Notes: a model not told the origin generated them from the letters alone. DNA of 64,000 nucleotides from Nostoc commune NIES-4072 (GCF_003113895.1 NZ_BDUD01000001.1:4514840-4578839); one strand, 5' to 3'. Positions 54,107 to 62,781 are shown, counted from the stretch's first letter. Translations and numbers: made by a program.

Positions 54107-54646
54107 GTGATTGAACCCCTGTTTTGGTTGGGACTTTCCTTACTCTTAGTCGCCACAAGTTTGACTGCGGTTTTAGTGGCGGCAATACCGGCTTTGCAGG
54201 AGTTAGCACGCGCTGCCCGTAGTGCAGAAAAGCTATTTGATACACTATCGCGGGAGTTACCGCCCACTTTAGAGGCTATCCGTGTGACTGGTTTGGAAAT
54301 CACTGACTTAACTGATGATGTCAGTGAAGGTGTAAAAAGTGCTAATAAAGTTGTCAAACAAGTCGATCAAAGCCTTGATAGTGCAAGAATTCAGGCTCAA
54401 AATCTGCAAGTAGGTACACGCAGCATCTTTGTGGGCGCAAAAGCTGCTTGGAAAAACTTCACGCGCCAAAAACCCACAAGGCGAACAGGCGATCGCTTGC
54501 CAAGCAATGAAAAACCACCACTAACGTTGCGAGAACGAGAAGTACTCAAGCAAGAAAATCGCCGGAGCAAAACAGAAGTGTACCGCACTAATGACGGTTA
54601 CAGCGATGCCGCTAGCTGGGAAAACAATTTTGATGATGAAGATTGA
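54107..54646 (+). CDS. DUF948 family membrane protein
   Basis: 179 residues from GTG 54107. The N-terminal transmembrane helix (FWLGLSLLLVATSLTAVLVA) leads into a helical region with repeated hydrophobic spacing (LEAIRVTGLEITDLTDDVSE; NKVVKQVDQSLDSARIQAQN), as in DUF948 proteins. The C-terminal third is basic and disordered. YtxH and DUF948 genes often occur side by side in bacteria, as here, suggesting a joint envelope or stress function. Confidence 0.78.
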   Translation: MIEPLFWLGLSLLLVATSLTAVLVAAIPALQELARAARSAEKLFDTLSRELPPTLEAIRVTGLEITDLTDDVSEGVKSANKVVKQVDQSLDSARIQAQNLQVGTRSIFVGAKAAWKNFTRQKPTRRTGDRLPSNEKPPLTLREREVLKQENRRSKTEVYRTNDGYSDAASWENNFDDED

Positions 54647-54737
54647 CCAAAAAAAGGGCATGGGGCATTGCTAATCTTCCTTGTTGCGATGTCAAAACGT
54701 ACTATTTCATTAGCTAAAAAAAGTGATTTTTTTGTTT

Positions 54738-55052
54738 ATGGATAAACTTTGGCATTGTATTCGGCAATTTGGGAAAACAGGTGAAGCATATTTTAATGAA
54801 GCCGTCTTTCTAGGAGAAATGTGCTTGTTCCCAAATTTCTGTTATGAACCAAGTACATACGAAGTTGTTTGCAAATTTGTAGATAGCTTTAATAAGCAAT
54901 ATAAATCTTGGGACAGTTCAGTAGGGGATTTATTTGTATTTGCAAAACCTAGCGGAGATCGCAGTTTTGATAAAGGCTACATTCGCTTTTCTCCAACTTC
55001 ATTTACGCGATGGATAACATTTGCCTCACCTAAAATAATGGCACTACAATGA
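54738..55052 (+). CDS. Hypothetical protein
   Basis: 104 residues from ATG 54738 (MDKLWHCIRQF). Soluble, mixed alpha/beta, rich in aromatic residues (CLFPNFCYEPSTYEVVCKF). No recognised domain. It ends 19 bp before the opposing antitoxin-like gene. Upstream AT-rich DNA gives no clear ribosome-binding site, so the call is moderate. Confidence 0.45.
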   Translation: MDKLWHCIRQFGKTGEAYFNEAVFLGEMCLFPNFCYEPSTYEVVCKFVDSFNKQYKSWDSSVGDLFVFAKPSGDRSFDKGYIRFSPTSFTRWITFASPKIMALQ

Positions 55053-55071
55053 TTTGTATCGAGTAAATGCA

Positions 55072-55392
55072 TTATTCAAATAGGTTTTCGTCATCAAATT
55101 TAGCTTGACCACGGGTAGCATATACTGCTTGAAGGCATTCTTCAAAGTCGTCACCTTCCCAAGTGCCAGCGTGTCGAAGGATGGAGCGCCCGGAAGCAGG
55201 ACGGTATGTAAGTTGCTCTTGATCGCTAGAAGTTTCTCTAGAATCCCTTAAAGGGATAGTTTCAAGCTGACCTGCTTCCAACTCTTTTTTTGTATAGTTA
55301 ACCTTAATAGAACGTATCAAATCAAGTGCTTCTGTTAGCAACTCCGGCGGTAAATTTTCTATTTCTTGGATTAATAATTCTTTGTTAGTCAT
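55072..55392 (-). CDS. DUF2281-like / antitoxin-type protein, no toxin adjacent
   Basis: 106 residues. The N-terminus (LLIQEIENLPPELLTEALDL) and the end (GRSILRHAGTWEGDDFEECL, then QAVYATRGQAKFDD) resemble small cyanobacterial antitoxin proteins that pair with PIN or RelE toxins. No toxin gene is found on either side, so it is an orphan or uses an unlinked partner. Confidence 0.6.
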   Translation of the reverse strand: MTNKELLIQEIENLPPELLTEALDLIRSIKVNYTKKELEAGQLETIPLRDSRETSSDQEQLTYRPASGRSILRHAGTWEGDDFEECLQAVYATRGQAKFDDENLFE

Positions 55393-55885
55393 CTCTCACC
55401 TCTAATCATTCATTTCGTATTGTATGGGGAACTCCGCTATGGCTTAGTCAGCCCCAACCTTTGGGGACGCTGCGCGAATGGGGAAGTCAAAAGTCACGCA
55501 TTCAAAAGTCAAAAATTTACTAACCCCATAAATAAATTTATTTGCTCTGTACCTTTTTATTTCTGGTCAATTTTGAGTTGTTAATTTTTTTCTGATGATA
55601 ATAATAAAGGCAATCATAGGCATAAAACGATAACATAATAACTCTCTATCGATCCACAATTATCATTTACATTAAAAATATTTTGTGTATTTAAACTGAT
55701 TGACAAAATACACCTCATCTGCTGTTAAGCACGAACACCACTCCCGATCCCCACTACCCAAAAACGTTTTGCTTTGATCCCTTAGATTAGAGTAAAGTAA
55801 ACAAGTGTAAAGAAGTATCACTTTTCCACTACTCTTTTAAAACAACTTGTTCGCTTTTACCGTTAATATTTGTATAAAAACGTTC
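55393..55885. other. Intergenic region
   Basis: About 490 bp, AT-rich, with a GCCCCAACCTTTGGGG palindrome near 55449-55464 and an AAAAGTCACGCATTCAAAAG-type short repeat. It holds the promoters for the divergent genes on each side. No gene or RNA recognised. Confidence 0.45.
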
Positions 55886-56695
55886 ATGCAATCTTGTTTT
55901 TGGCGACGAATTCTGGTATCCATTGCAGTATTTTTTCTGGCTGGGTCAATTTGGGTCATGCATTCTCCCCCAGCACTGGCTTATGACAATCCTGAGTTAC
56001 TCCCTGACACCTTTACCCCAGTTGTAGACTTAGCAAAATCTCTTCCTGTCCTCCAAGAAGAAAAGCTTGTCAAAGATTTAGAACAGTTTGAAGCTGATAC
56101 GGGTTGGAAACTGCGAGTATTGACCCAATATGACCGCACTCCAGGTCGGGCAGTTATAAAATATTGGGGTTTAGATGACAAAAGCATTCTACTCGTTGCC
56201 GATTCTCGTGGCGGTAACATCCTCAGTTTTAGCGTCGGCGATGCTGTTTATGAACTTTTACCCCGGACGTTTTGGATAGAACTGCAAACCCGCTTCGGTA
56301 ATTTGTACTTTGTCCGAGAACAAGGCGAAGACCAAGCCATTTTGCAAGCTTTAGAATCCGTTAAAGGCTGTTTACTCAAAGGTGGTTGCAATGTTGTCCC
56401 CGGACTGCCACGAGAGCAATGGATTCTCACCTTGATTACCTCAGTTATTGGTGGGGTGATTTGTGGATTTGCAGCTCAACCCCGCGAGAAAGGACAAGTT
56501 TTTGCTTGGCAATGGGCTTTAATTTTCTCACCTTTGTGGGGAATCTTGTTTCTTGCCTTTGGCATTGGGCCAGTGGTGACACGCACAAGCGACTGGTTAC
56601 CTCTAGTTCGCAATATCTCTGGGTTTCTTATTGGGGTCTTGGTTGCTTACCTATCCCCTGTTTTCAGTCGGTCTTCTTCCAGTAATGAGATATGA
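55886..56695 (+). CDS. TPM domain protein (TLP18.3/Psb32-like)
   Basis: 269 residues from ATG 55886 (MQSCFWRRILVSI); an upstream TTG is less likely. A signal peptide (SIAVFFLAGSIWVMHSPPALA, cut near AYD) is followed by a TPM domain (VVDLAKSLPVLQEEKLVKDL; GWKLRVLTQYDRTPG; SILLVADSRGGNILSFSVGD). Two or three C-terminal transmembrane helices follow. In plants and cyanobacteria TPM proteins of this type are linked to photosystem II repair; the extra membrane helices anchor this one, probably in the thylakoid or plasma membrane. Confidence 0.82.
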   Translation: MQSCFWRRILVSIAVFFLAGSIWVMHSPPALAYDNPELLPDTFTPVVDLAKSLPVLQEEKLVKDLEQFEADTGWKLRVLTQYDRTPGRAVIKYWGLDDKSILLVADSRGGNILSFSVGDAVYELLPRTFWIELQTRFGNLYFVREQGEDQAILQALESVKGCLLKGGCNVVPGLPREQWILTLITSVIGGVICGFAAQPREKGQVFAWQWALIFSPLWGILFLAFGIGPVVTRTSDWLPLVRNISGFLIGVLVAYLSPVFSRSSSSNEI

Positions 56696-56714
56696 ATGAG
56701 TAGCGATTAATCTC

Positions 56715-56780
56715 GTCTGTACAGGAGTTAGGAGTTTTTAATTCACTTATAATTCTTAACTCTTAACTCCTAACTCTCTG
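56715..56780. repeat. STRR heptamer tract
   Basis: CAGGAGTTAGGAGTT... at the left and CTTAACTCCTAACTCT at the right are the same heptamers in opposite orientation, forming an imperfect hairpin after the TPM gene. Confidence 0.7.
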
Positions 56781-56823
56781 AAGCTGATAAGCTGAAAGCT
56801 AATATTTGAGAAGCTCAACAAAA

Positions 56824-57453
56824 ATGGAATGGCACGTAACTGATGCTCAAAGTTTAGCAATCATTGATAGTGAAATTGAAAATCATGTCTTTTCACCCGC
56901 AGAGTATGAGATTGTACGTCGGGTAATATACTCTACAGCTGACTTTGAGTATAAGTCTTTGATTCGTTTCTCTGAGCGTGCCTTGCAAGCAGGAGCAGCA
57001 GCACTAGCCGCGCGTACTACAATTGTGGTAGATGTGCCAATGGTGCAAGTAGGTATTGCCTACGAGATTCAAAACACCTTTGCTAATCCCCTGTATTGCA
57101 GCATGGAAGCTCTGACACGTCCTCAAAAAGAAAAGACTCGGGCAGCATGGGGAATAGAAACCTTAGCAAGGCGTTATCCAGAGGGCATTTTTGTGGTAGG
57201 ACAAGCGCAAACAGCACTAACAGCACTGGTAGATTTAATTGAAGCTGAGGAAATTAGACCTGCTTTGATAATTGCAACTCCAGTGGGATTTGTAGATGTT
57301 GATGAAGCGAAGCGACGTTTACAAGACTCTCTAGTGCCTCACATTACAATTGATAGCCGCAAAGGTAATGCAGTTGTAGCAGCTGCGATCGTTGATGGAT
57401 TGGTAGACTTGGCTTGGCAAGCCTATGGACAAGATAGAAATCGCGGGAGTTAG
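56824..57453 (+). CDS. cobH: Precorrin-8X methylmutase
   Basis: 209 residues from ATG 56824 (MEWHVTDAQSLAIIDSEI). The CbiC/CobH signature is seen: FSPAEYEIVRRVIYSTADFE near the N-terminus and FVVGQAQTALTALVDLIE plus ALIIATPVGFVDVDEAK. The enzyme moves a methyl group from C-11 to C-12 to make hydrogenobyrinate/cobyrinate in cobalamin synthesis. The gene is alone here, as cobalamin genes are usually scattered in cyanobacteria. Confidence 0.93.
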   Translation: MEWHVTDAQSLAIIDSEIENHVFSPAEYEIVRRVIYSTADFEYKSLIRFSERALQAGAAALAARTTIVVDVPMVQVGIAYEIQNTFANPLYCSMEALTRPQKEKTRAAWGIETLARRYPEGIFVVGQAQTALTALVDLIEAEEIRPALIIATPVGFVDVDEAKRRLQDSLVPHITIDSRKGNAVVAAAIVDGLVDLAWQAYGQDRNRGS

Positions 57454-57522
57454 GAACGTCGGCTCTATCGGACTCTCTATAACAAATACTATTTTAAAAT
57501 ATTCAAGATCCAGATATTTTTG

Positions 57523-57643
57523 TTAAGGGACTTCCAAAAATTAAATTACTCAATTCCTGTATCCAATACGACTATCCGATTTCTTCCCCTGCTCCCTCTG
57601 CTTACTAAAATGATTGATTATTTTTTTATTTGGAAGTCCCTAA
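57523..57643. mobile_element. MITE-like element (AGGGACTTCC ends)
   Basis: TTAAGGGACTTCCAAA at the left and TTTGGAAGTCCCTAA at the right are near-perfect inverted repeats 121 bp apart. There is no coding capacity. It lies between cobH and the convergent membrane protein gene. Confidence 0.75.
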
Positions 57644-57703
57644 TTAGTGCCGAGCAAGGAACCTAGATTATCTCGTTTGTAAATCTTTTGATTGTTGACT
57701 AGT

Positions 57704-58390
57704 TTACTCTTCTGTGCGACGACGCCGCCGACGCGGCTTTTGTTGTTGGTCTTCACGCAAGCGGCGACCAACTTCGTTAAAGAAATCTCGCCGTAAATAA
57801 GGATAATCGCTAACCCACAGGTCACGGCTAGGAAAGTATATATCGCTGAATTCTTCAATAATGCTCAAATCTGAACGATTTGACATCACTACCATTTCTG
57901 CAATTTGACCGCGAGTTATAACTTTGTATGCAGAACGTAATGGTGCTACAAACTCAATGCTAAATCCTGTTTCATCACCTACCTCTAGGTTAATCTGTTT
58001 TTCTCGATTTTCTATAATTACCAATTCGCCTTTGCTGTTTACTGTTTCGGTTTTACCCATCAATTGGTCTGTAATCCACCAATCTAGCACTCGACCACGG
58101 AAAAAGCCGCCATACTTGTAACGGCGGCATTGTAAATTCCGCATACTTGCTTGAAACACTGGATACCACAACCAAAAAAAAGCGCTAATTACTCCCACCA
58201 CAAATACTATTGAAGCAAACTCAAGCTTAAAAATGACTATTACAAGCAATATAACAACTACGGCAACTACAGAAATTAACAGCCGTTGCAAAAAATTTGA
58301 GAACTTCCCCCAGTAGTACTTGTACTGCAAACCAGTTGCAATTAGGGGGACAACTTGTTCAAATTTCTGGCGAGTCAGTGGTACTAACAT
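57704..58390 (-). CDS. Two-helix membrane protein, unknown
   Basis: 228 residues from ATG 58390 (MLVPLTRQKFEQVVPL); an upstream in-frame start would overlap the end of dapB. Two adjacent transmembrane helices (about 42-85) are followed by a soluble domain with GFFRGRVLDWWITDQLMGK and a basic, Arg-rich end (KPRRRRRRTEE). Relatives in cyanobacteria are often labelled phosphate ABC transporter permease, but two helices do not support a permease. It lies just downstream of dapB on the same strand (32 bp), so probably co-transcribed. Confidence 0.7.
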   Translation of the reverse strand: MLVPLTRQKFEQVVPLIATGLQYKYYWGKFSNFLQRLLISVVAVVVILLVIVIFKLEFASIVFVVGVISAFFWLWYPVFQASMRNLQCRRYKYGGFFRGRVLDWWITDQLMGKTETVNSKGELVIIENREKQINLEVGDETGFSIEFVAPLRSAYKVITRGQIAEMVVMSNRSDLSIIEEFSDIYFPSRDLWVSDYPYLRRDFFNEVGRRLREDQQQKPRRRRRRTEE

Positions 58391-58422
58391 GAGTGCTGAG
58401 TGATGAATGAGCAATAGTGTGT

Positions 58423-59259
58423 TTAAAGTATCTTTTCTAATCCATATACTAACGACTTTAGCGCTAAGATTTTGCGAATCGCTAGTAGCACTCCTGGCAT
58501 ATAACAAGCGCGATCGCTCGTATCATGTCGTAAAGTATAAATCTGTCCTGCTGCGCCAAAAATAACTTCTTGATGAGCAATCAATCCTGGCAAGCGGACG
58601 CTATGAATTCTAATTCCTTCATCTGCTATACTACCCCTTGCTCCTGCTAATTTCTCGGTTTCTTCTACAAGAGCAGGGTTAAAAGTTTTACCCAATTCTC
58701 CTAATAACTGCGCTGTTTGGATGGCAGTACCACTGGGAGCATCAGCTTTTTGGTTGTGATGTAGTTCGATAATTTCTACATGGTCAAAATATTTAGAGGC
58801 TGCGATCGCAGCTTGTTGCAATAGCACCATGCCAATGGAAAAATTAGGAATAATTAGACAACCAGTGCTAGCTTTGTCGGCAAAGTCTGCCAGGTCTTGA
58901 ATTTGTTCTGGACTTAACCCAGTGGTGCCAACTACAGGACGAATACCGTAGGCGATCGCACTACGAATATTGTCATAAACTGAATCGGGATGGGTAAAGT
59001 CTACAATCACTCCTGGAGGAGACTGTCTGTCGCCAGCCACATACCCCAACATCGGTTCCAATTGATTCGTAATTGGCACTTCCAGGGGTTCGCTTAAACC
59101 CGCCAACTCTCCAGCGTCTTTATCTTGATGTTCTAAACTGTGGTCAATTGCACCCACTAGGTTTAAGTCTGGCGCTTGCGCTACTGCCTTAATCACCTCA
59201 CGGCCCATTTTACCAGCAGCACCGTTGACAATAACCGGGATAGGAGCTTGATTCGTCAT
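58423..59259 (-). CDS. dapB: 4-hydroxy-tetrahydrodipicolinate reductase
   Basis: 278 residues. The NAD(P)H motif is [15 protein letters not shown], and the catalytic block is [19 protein letters not shown] (His-His ... Lys ... Ser-Gly-Thr). It catalyses the second step of the diaminopimelate/lysine branch, supplying cell wall and lysine. Full length. The membrane protein gene follows after 32 bp. Confidence 0.96.
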   Translation of the reverse strand: MTNQAPIPVIVNGAAGKMGREVIKAVAQAPDLNLVGAIDHSLEHQDKDAGELAGLSEPLEVPITNQLEPMLGYVAGDRQSPPGVIVDFTHPDSVYDNIRSAIAYGIRPVVGTTGLSPEQIQDLADFADKASTGCLIIPNFSIGMVLLQQAAIAASKYFDHVEIIELHHNQKADAPSGTAIQTAQLLGELGKTFNPALVEETEKLAGARGSIADEGIRIHSVRLPGLIAHQEVIFGAAGQIYTLRHDTSDRACYMPGVLLAIRKILALKSLVYGLEKIL

Positions 59260-59546
59260 AGGTCGAGAAATATTTTTTGAGGTAACAAAGGAATTGTAAA
59301 GACTTTGGTGATCTAGTAGCTAGCTTCTCAAATCTCTGGCTTAATTCCAACTACCCTGATTTATGTAGTTAATCGCTCAGTCTTTCTACTCTTTACAGTA
59401 GATGGATTCTCATTTTCATCTCACTATCTTAGCCAGTAACTATTGTATTTTCGCTACTTCACCTACCACACCTTCAAAAATAATCCCATACTGTCGCTGA
59501 TAAGTACTTCTTATGAGAGTTATCAGTCTTTTTTTGTCAAGTCTAG

Positions 59547-59575
59547 TTGACTATTTGTAATATTATTGTTATATT
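59547..59575 (+). promoter_or_regulatory. Sigma-70-type promoter for a small RNA
   Basis: TTGACT (59547-59552), a 17-bp spacer and TATATT (59570-59575) form a near-consensus promoter on the plus strand. It faces an intergenic stretch ending in an intrinsic terminator about 135 bp on, with no open frame between. Confidence 0.6.
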
Positions 59576-59581
59576 TATTTA

Positions 59582-59711
59582 CATAACTTAGCAAAGACCA
59601 AACTTAACTATCTAACTGGTTTTAGCTAAGAAAAAAAGATTTCGGCATCCGTATATCCCATCGACATTTGGAATTCTCCCATCTACCTCGGCTATCAAGT
59701 CGGGGTTTTTT
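59582..59711 (+). ncRNA. Candidate small RNA
   Basis: A predicted transcript of about 130 nt runs from just after the promoter to the T-run of the terminator. It contains no credible start codon and reading frame. The stretch before the terminator is pyrimidine-rich (GGAATTCTCCCATCTACCTC), a common layout for seed regions of cyanobacterial regulatory RNAs. I cannot name the family. Evidence is positional only: promoter, length and terminator. Confidence 0.45.
59686..59711 (+). terminator. Intrinsic terminator of the candidate small RNA
   Basis: CCTCGGC-TATCAA-GTCGGGG forms a 7-bp stem including G-U pairs, followed directly by TTTTTT. Confidence 0.75.
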
Positions 59712-60118
59712 GTGTTTTCAATTAGCCTTTAATTTCTTTGACTTTCTTTTGTCATCTTTAAGATGACTTTCGCTATTAAGCTAAACCACATCTAGTTTGC
59801 ATATTCAAAATTAATATAACTCTTGTGGGGTGGGCCGAAAAGCCCGCCCTAATTATGCAAGATTATTTGTGGAACAGCTTATCCGTAGGTTTCTAACCGA
59901 TGGCGGCTGATGGTTCAGGCGAGAGATTGGAAATTACGTATTTGACAACACTGTGCCAATCTGGGAATTTTGTACGCTCAGACCGAAAGCTTTTTCAGGT
60001 AAGGTTTGTAGGAGATACACTGAGTAGCCATTGTTACCCAGGTATCAAGCGTGTTTTAGTCCTGAATTCTGTATTCTGAATTCTGCTGTAAATGGGGACG
60101 AAAAATTAAAAATAAAAG

Positions 60119-60781
60119 CAATGCTGCTATTACAAACTAAATGTGGTACAACTTAACAAACAAGATGCACCACCAACTACATCTGAAATCGGTGTTGATG
60201 TTGGGTTGGAGTATTTCTATGTATGATAGCAATGGCAATCATAAAGAAAACCCGCGATATCTTCGCTCATCAGAGAAAGATATCAAGCGGGTGTAACGTA
60301 ATATTTACAAAAACAAAAAAGGGTCAACCAGACTAAAGAAAGCGCGTGGCATTAGATGCCCGCAAACATTTGAGACTAGCAAGACAAAGGAATGAACACG
60401 CAAAGAAACTTGCGCGTAACTTATGCCTAGCGAAGAGGATGTTTGAAAAGTATTGTTATTAACATCAAAACCTCAGAAACCTAATCACCCGAGCAAGCTT
60501 TCGCTACAAGGGATGGGGGTTTCAAAGCCTCTCTCCCTATGGGCTACGGTATATACACAAGTCTGAAATAGCTTAATCACCTGGTTTTTAGCGTCAGTTT
60601 TACCCCACCCTAACCCTCCCCGACGTATTAGGGAGGGAACAAGATTTCTTATTTCACCCCTTTATAAGGGGTGATTAAGGGGGGTAACTCGACTTGTGTA
60701 TACACGGTAGCCCTATGGGGGATAGGTTTGGAGAACGTAAAGTTTGAGCGTCGGCTGACGGGGATCAAACCTTTTCAATAA
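60119..60781 (+). pseudogene. TnpB (IS200/IS605 OrfB) relic
   Basis: Read through frameshifts, 60119-60437 encodes recognisable TnpB: YYKLNVVQLNKQ, SEIGVDVGLEYFY (the first RuvC motif with its Asp), DSNGNHKENPRYLRSSEKDI then KRV, NIYKNKKGSTRLKKAR, and ARKHLRLARQRNEHAKKLAR. Frameshifts and stops (for example GTG TAA near 60295) break it. A second coherent stretch, SKLSLQGMGVSKPLSLWGIG and on to KPFQ with a stop at 60779-60781, may be its C-terminal end; it is split by a MITE at 60544-60710. The N-terminus and the middle of the gene (second and third RuvC motifs, zinc finger) are missing. No tnpA is seen. Confidence 0.75.
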
Positions 60782-60823
60782 AAGGGTTTTGAGTATACTT
60801 TTACAACTTTTCAAACAACCTCT
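60435..60823. repeat. Outer inverted repeat around the 3' part of the TnpB relic
   Basis: GAGGATGTTTGAAAAGT (about 60435-60451) and ACTTTTCAAACAACCTC (about 60807-60823) are 17-bp inverted repeats with one mismatch. They may be terminal repeats of another element that inserted into the TnpB gene and was later hit by the inner MITE. This is tentative. Confidence 0.5.
60544..60710. mobile_element. 167-bp MITE with 9-bp target duplication
   Basis: The ends CTACGGTATATACACAAGTC and GACTTGTGTATACACGGTAG match at 18 of 20 positions. CCCTATGGG is present on both sides (60535-60543 and 60711-60719). Removing the element and one duplicate restores a continuous reading frame across the site. Confidence 0.88.
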
Positions 60824-60851
60824 AAGCATAAAGCGAGTTTAAAAACACGCC

Positions 60852-61109
60852 CTAGCGAGGGAATGTTGGTATAGATTGAGTAGTTGTGCTGGTTCCAAAG
60901 TTAACGTCGAAAGAAGGAAACGATCCGGTAAGGCTGGAAAAACTATTTGAGTTAGCCAGTGTAGCAGAGCCGTTGGGGTTAAAGTTCGCAACGGTAGTTA
61001 CTCCACTTGAAGTTCCTTGGAATACGGCTGGAGGTGCTGATTGTCCACCAACTATATTTGCTTCTAATGCAGGTTCTAATTCTTGGTATGTTAAACCAGC
61101 GATTATCAT
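60852..61109 (-). CDS. Small protein with double-glycine leader (bacteriocin-type precursor)
   Basis: 85 residues with a strong ribosome-binding site (GAGGAG nine bases before ATG 61109). The leader MIIAGLTYQELEPALEANIV is followed by GG (residues 21-22). It resembles the leaders of cyanobacterial secreted peptides cut by C39-peptidase ABC transporters. The predicted mature part (about 63 residues) is Ser/Thr/Gly/Asn-rich, has no Cys and ends in Phe-rich segments (GSFPSFDVNFG, QSIPTFPR). No transporter or modification enzyme is nearby. An unmodified secreted peptide is the likely product; its activity is unknown. Confidence 0.65.
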   Translation of the reverse strand: MIIAGLTYQELEPALEANIVGGQSAPPAVFQGTSSGVTTVANFNPNGSATLANSNSFSSLTGSFPSFDVNFGTSTTTQSIPTFPR

Positions 61110-61116
61110 CGTTTAA

Positions 61117-61497
61117 CTCCTCATGATTATTTTACCTCGGCACTCTGATAATATCAGATTTTCAACTAATAAATCAAGCATAGATCAAGCAAATACGACA
61201 TTAGCCGGAAACGAAAGCATACGCGATTACTTTATGCATTTCACACCGCTTCATCAGTAAGGTGATAAGCTGTCGCGCATTTAAATTTGATAATTTAGCG
61301 ACTGAAACTGTTTCCTGTCTTAGATTGCCTTGTAAAACTAGATGACGAACAGCTTACATCAAAGAGTATTTGCCGACATTTGAGTATTTATCTCTCCCGA
61401 TATAATGCCTCATCTGAAGCGTGCCGCTTGGTGGGAGAATAATAACAAGAAATGATACAAGCCTGGTGTTATCTCCAGCCTAAAGGAACCTGTAAAA
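61117..61497. other. Intergenic region upstream of psbP
   Basis: About 380 bp between divergent genes. It should hold the promoters for the double-glycine peptide and psbP genes. The minus-strand open frame overlapping the psbP start is a shadow. No RNA gene or repeat is recognised. Confidence 0.45.
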
Positions 61498-62043
61498 ATG
61501 TGGAAACGAATTATATTAATTTTGCTATTGGTGTTGAGCTTCAGCCTAAGTAATTCTGATGTAGCGGCAGCATCTGGGCTCAAAAGCTTTGTAGACACTA
61601 ATGATGGCTATCAGTTTTTATATCCTAACGGCTGGCTGCAAGTTAAAGTTGCCAATGGCCCAGATGTAGTTTTCCACGATTTGATTGAGGTGTCTGAAAA
61701 TGTTTCTGTTGTGATTAGCCCAGTACCAGAAGGCAAAACTTTGTCAGAATTGGGAACCCCAACAGAAGTAGGATATAAGTTAGGAAAAGCAGCTCTTGCA
61801 CCTCCTGACTCTGGTCGTTCAGCTGAATTAGTCAATGCTGCACAGCGAGAAGTAGATGGTAAAATATACTACCTTTTAGAGTATGAGGTTAAACTCCCCA
61901 ATCAACAGGAACGACACAACATTGCCAGCGTCGCTGTTAGCCGTGGTAAAGTTTTTACCCTCAACGCCTCAATTCCTGAAAAACGCTGGCCGAGAGTTAA
62001 ACGAATGATTGATGAGGTTGTCAATTCTTTTACTGTTTATTAA
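61498..62043 (+). CDS. psbP: PsbP-domain protein (CyanoP-like)
   Basis: 181 residues. A signal peptide (IILILLLVLSFSLSNSDVAA) is followed by the PsbP domain: GLKSFVDTNDGYQFLYPNGW, ENVSVVISPVPEGKTLSELG, YLLEYEVKLPNQQERHNIAS and the end MIDEVVNSFTVY. CyanoP is a lumenal photosystem II assembly factor. Many homologues are lipoproteins, but here no Cys follows the hydrophobic core, so the protein is probably soluble in the lumen or held by an uncleaved signal. Confidence 0.9.
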   Translation: MWKRIILILLLVLSFSLSNSDVAAASGLKSFVDTNDGYQFLYPNGWLQVKVANGPDVVFHDLIEVSENVSVVISPVPEGKTLSELGTPTEVGYKLGKAALAPPDSGRSAELVNAAQREVDGKIYYLLEYEVKLPNQQERHNIASVAVSRGKVFTLNASIPEKRWPRVKRMIDEVVNSFTVY

Positions 62044-62115
62044 TGGAGAATAGGGAATAGGGAATAGAGAAGAAACTGAATTACCAATGCCCAATGCCCC
62101 ATGCCCTATTCCCAA
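62041..62115. repeat. STRR heptamer tract
   Basis: GGGAATA heptamers (left) and the CCCAATG / CCCTATT heptamers (right) are arranged as an inverted pair after the psbP stop. They separate psbP from maf and may act as a transcript end. Confidence 0.7.
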
Positions 62116-62138
62116 TTACAAAGTTTGTCGGAAATATC

Positions 62139-62732
62139 ATGAAAATTCCACCTTTTGTACTTGCCTCAGCTTCCCCAGCCCGACGCCGCTTGTTACAAAC
62201 TGTTGGTATTGAACCGATAGTTCGAGCAAGTGATTTTGATGAATCGCAAATTGAATTAAGTGAACCAGCAGAATTGGTCAAAACTCTTGCCCAATACAAG
62301 GCACAAACTGTAGCACCACAGTTTGAATCGGCTTTAATTATGGGTTGTGATTCGGTTTTGTCGATGAATGGTGAAATTTACGGCAAACCACCAGACACTT
62401 CTGAAGCGATCGCTCGTTGGCAGATAATGCAAGATAACTTTGGCGACTTGTACACGGGTCATGCCTTAATTGATATATCTCAAAACCGTACTATAGTCAA
62501 GTGTCAAGTTACAAGAGTTTACTTTGCCCAAATGAGCGATCGCGCAATTCTTGCTTATGTTACCACTGGTGAACCCCTTAAGTGTGCTGGAGCCTTTGCA
62601 ATTGAAGGTTTTGGTAGTTTCTTTGTCGAAAAAATCGAAGGCTGTCACACCAATGTTATTGGACTCAGTTTACCCCTGCTACGGCACATGCTAGCGGAAC
62701 TAGGATACGATGCCACTGATTTCTGGCAATAG
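62139..62732 (+). CDS. maf: Maf family nucleotide pyrophosphatase
   Basis: 197 residues from ATG 62139 ([19 protein letters not shown]), not the upstream in-frame start, which lies in the heptamer tract. The family motif S-x-S-x-R-R is intact, followed by [20 protein letters not shown] and TGHALIDI. Maf proteins hydrolyse non-canonical or modified NTPs (dTTP/UTP class) and in some bacteria arrest septation. It is monocistronic. Confidence 0.92.
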   Translation: MKIPPFVLASASPARRRLLQTVGIEPIVRASDFDESQIELSEPAELVKTLAQYKAQTVAPQFESALIMGCDSVLSMNGEIYGKPPDTSEAIARWQIMQDNFGDLYTGHALIDISQNRTIVKCQVTRVYFAQMSDRAILAYVTTGEPLKCAGAFAIEGFGSFFVEKIEGCHTNVIGLSLPLLRHMLAELGYDATDFWQ

Positions 62733-62781
62733 TCTTTTGTCTAAAGTTATTGACCAATGACAAATGATAAATGACAAATGA

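Noticed and set aside
57704..58390. Label as phosphate ABC transporter permease
   Set aside because: Only two transmembrane helices and no permease signature.
60248..60294. Strong hairpin (ACCCGCGATATCTT ... AAGATATCAAGCGGGT) as a possible terminator or riboswitch
   Set aside because: It lies within the TnpB relic coding sequence (ENPRYLRSSEKDI) and has no T-run, so it is better explained as coding DNA.
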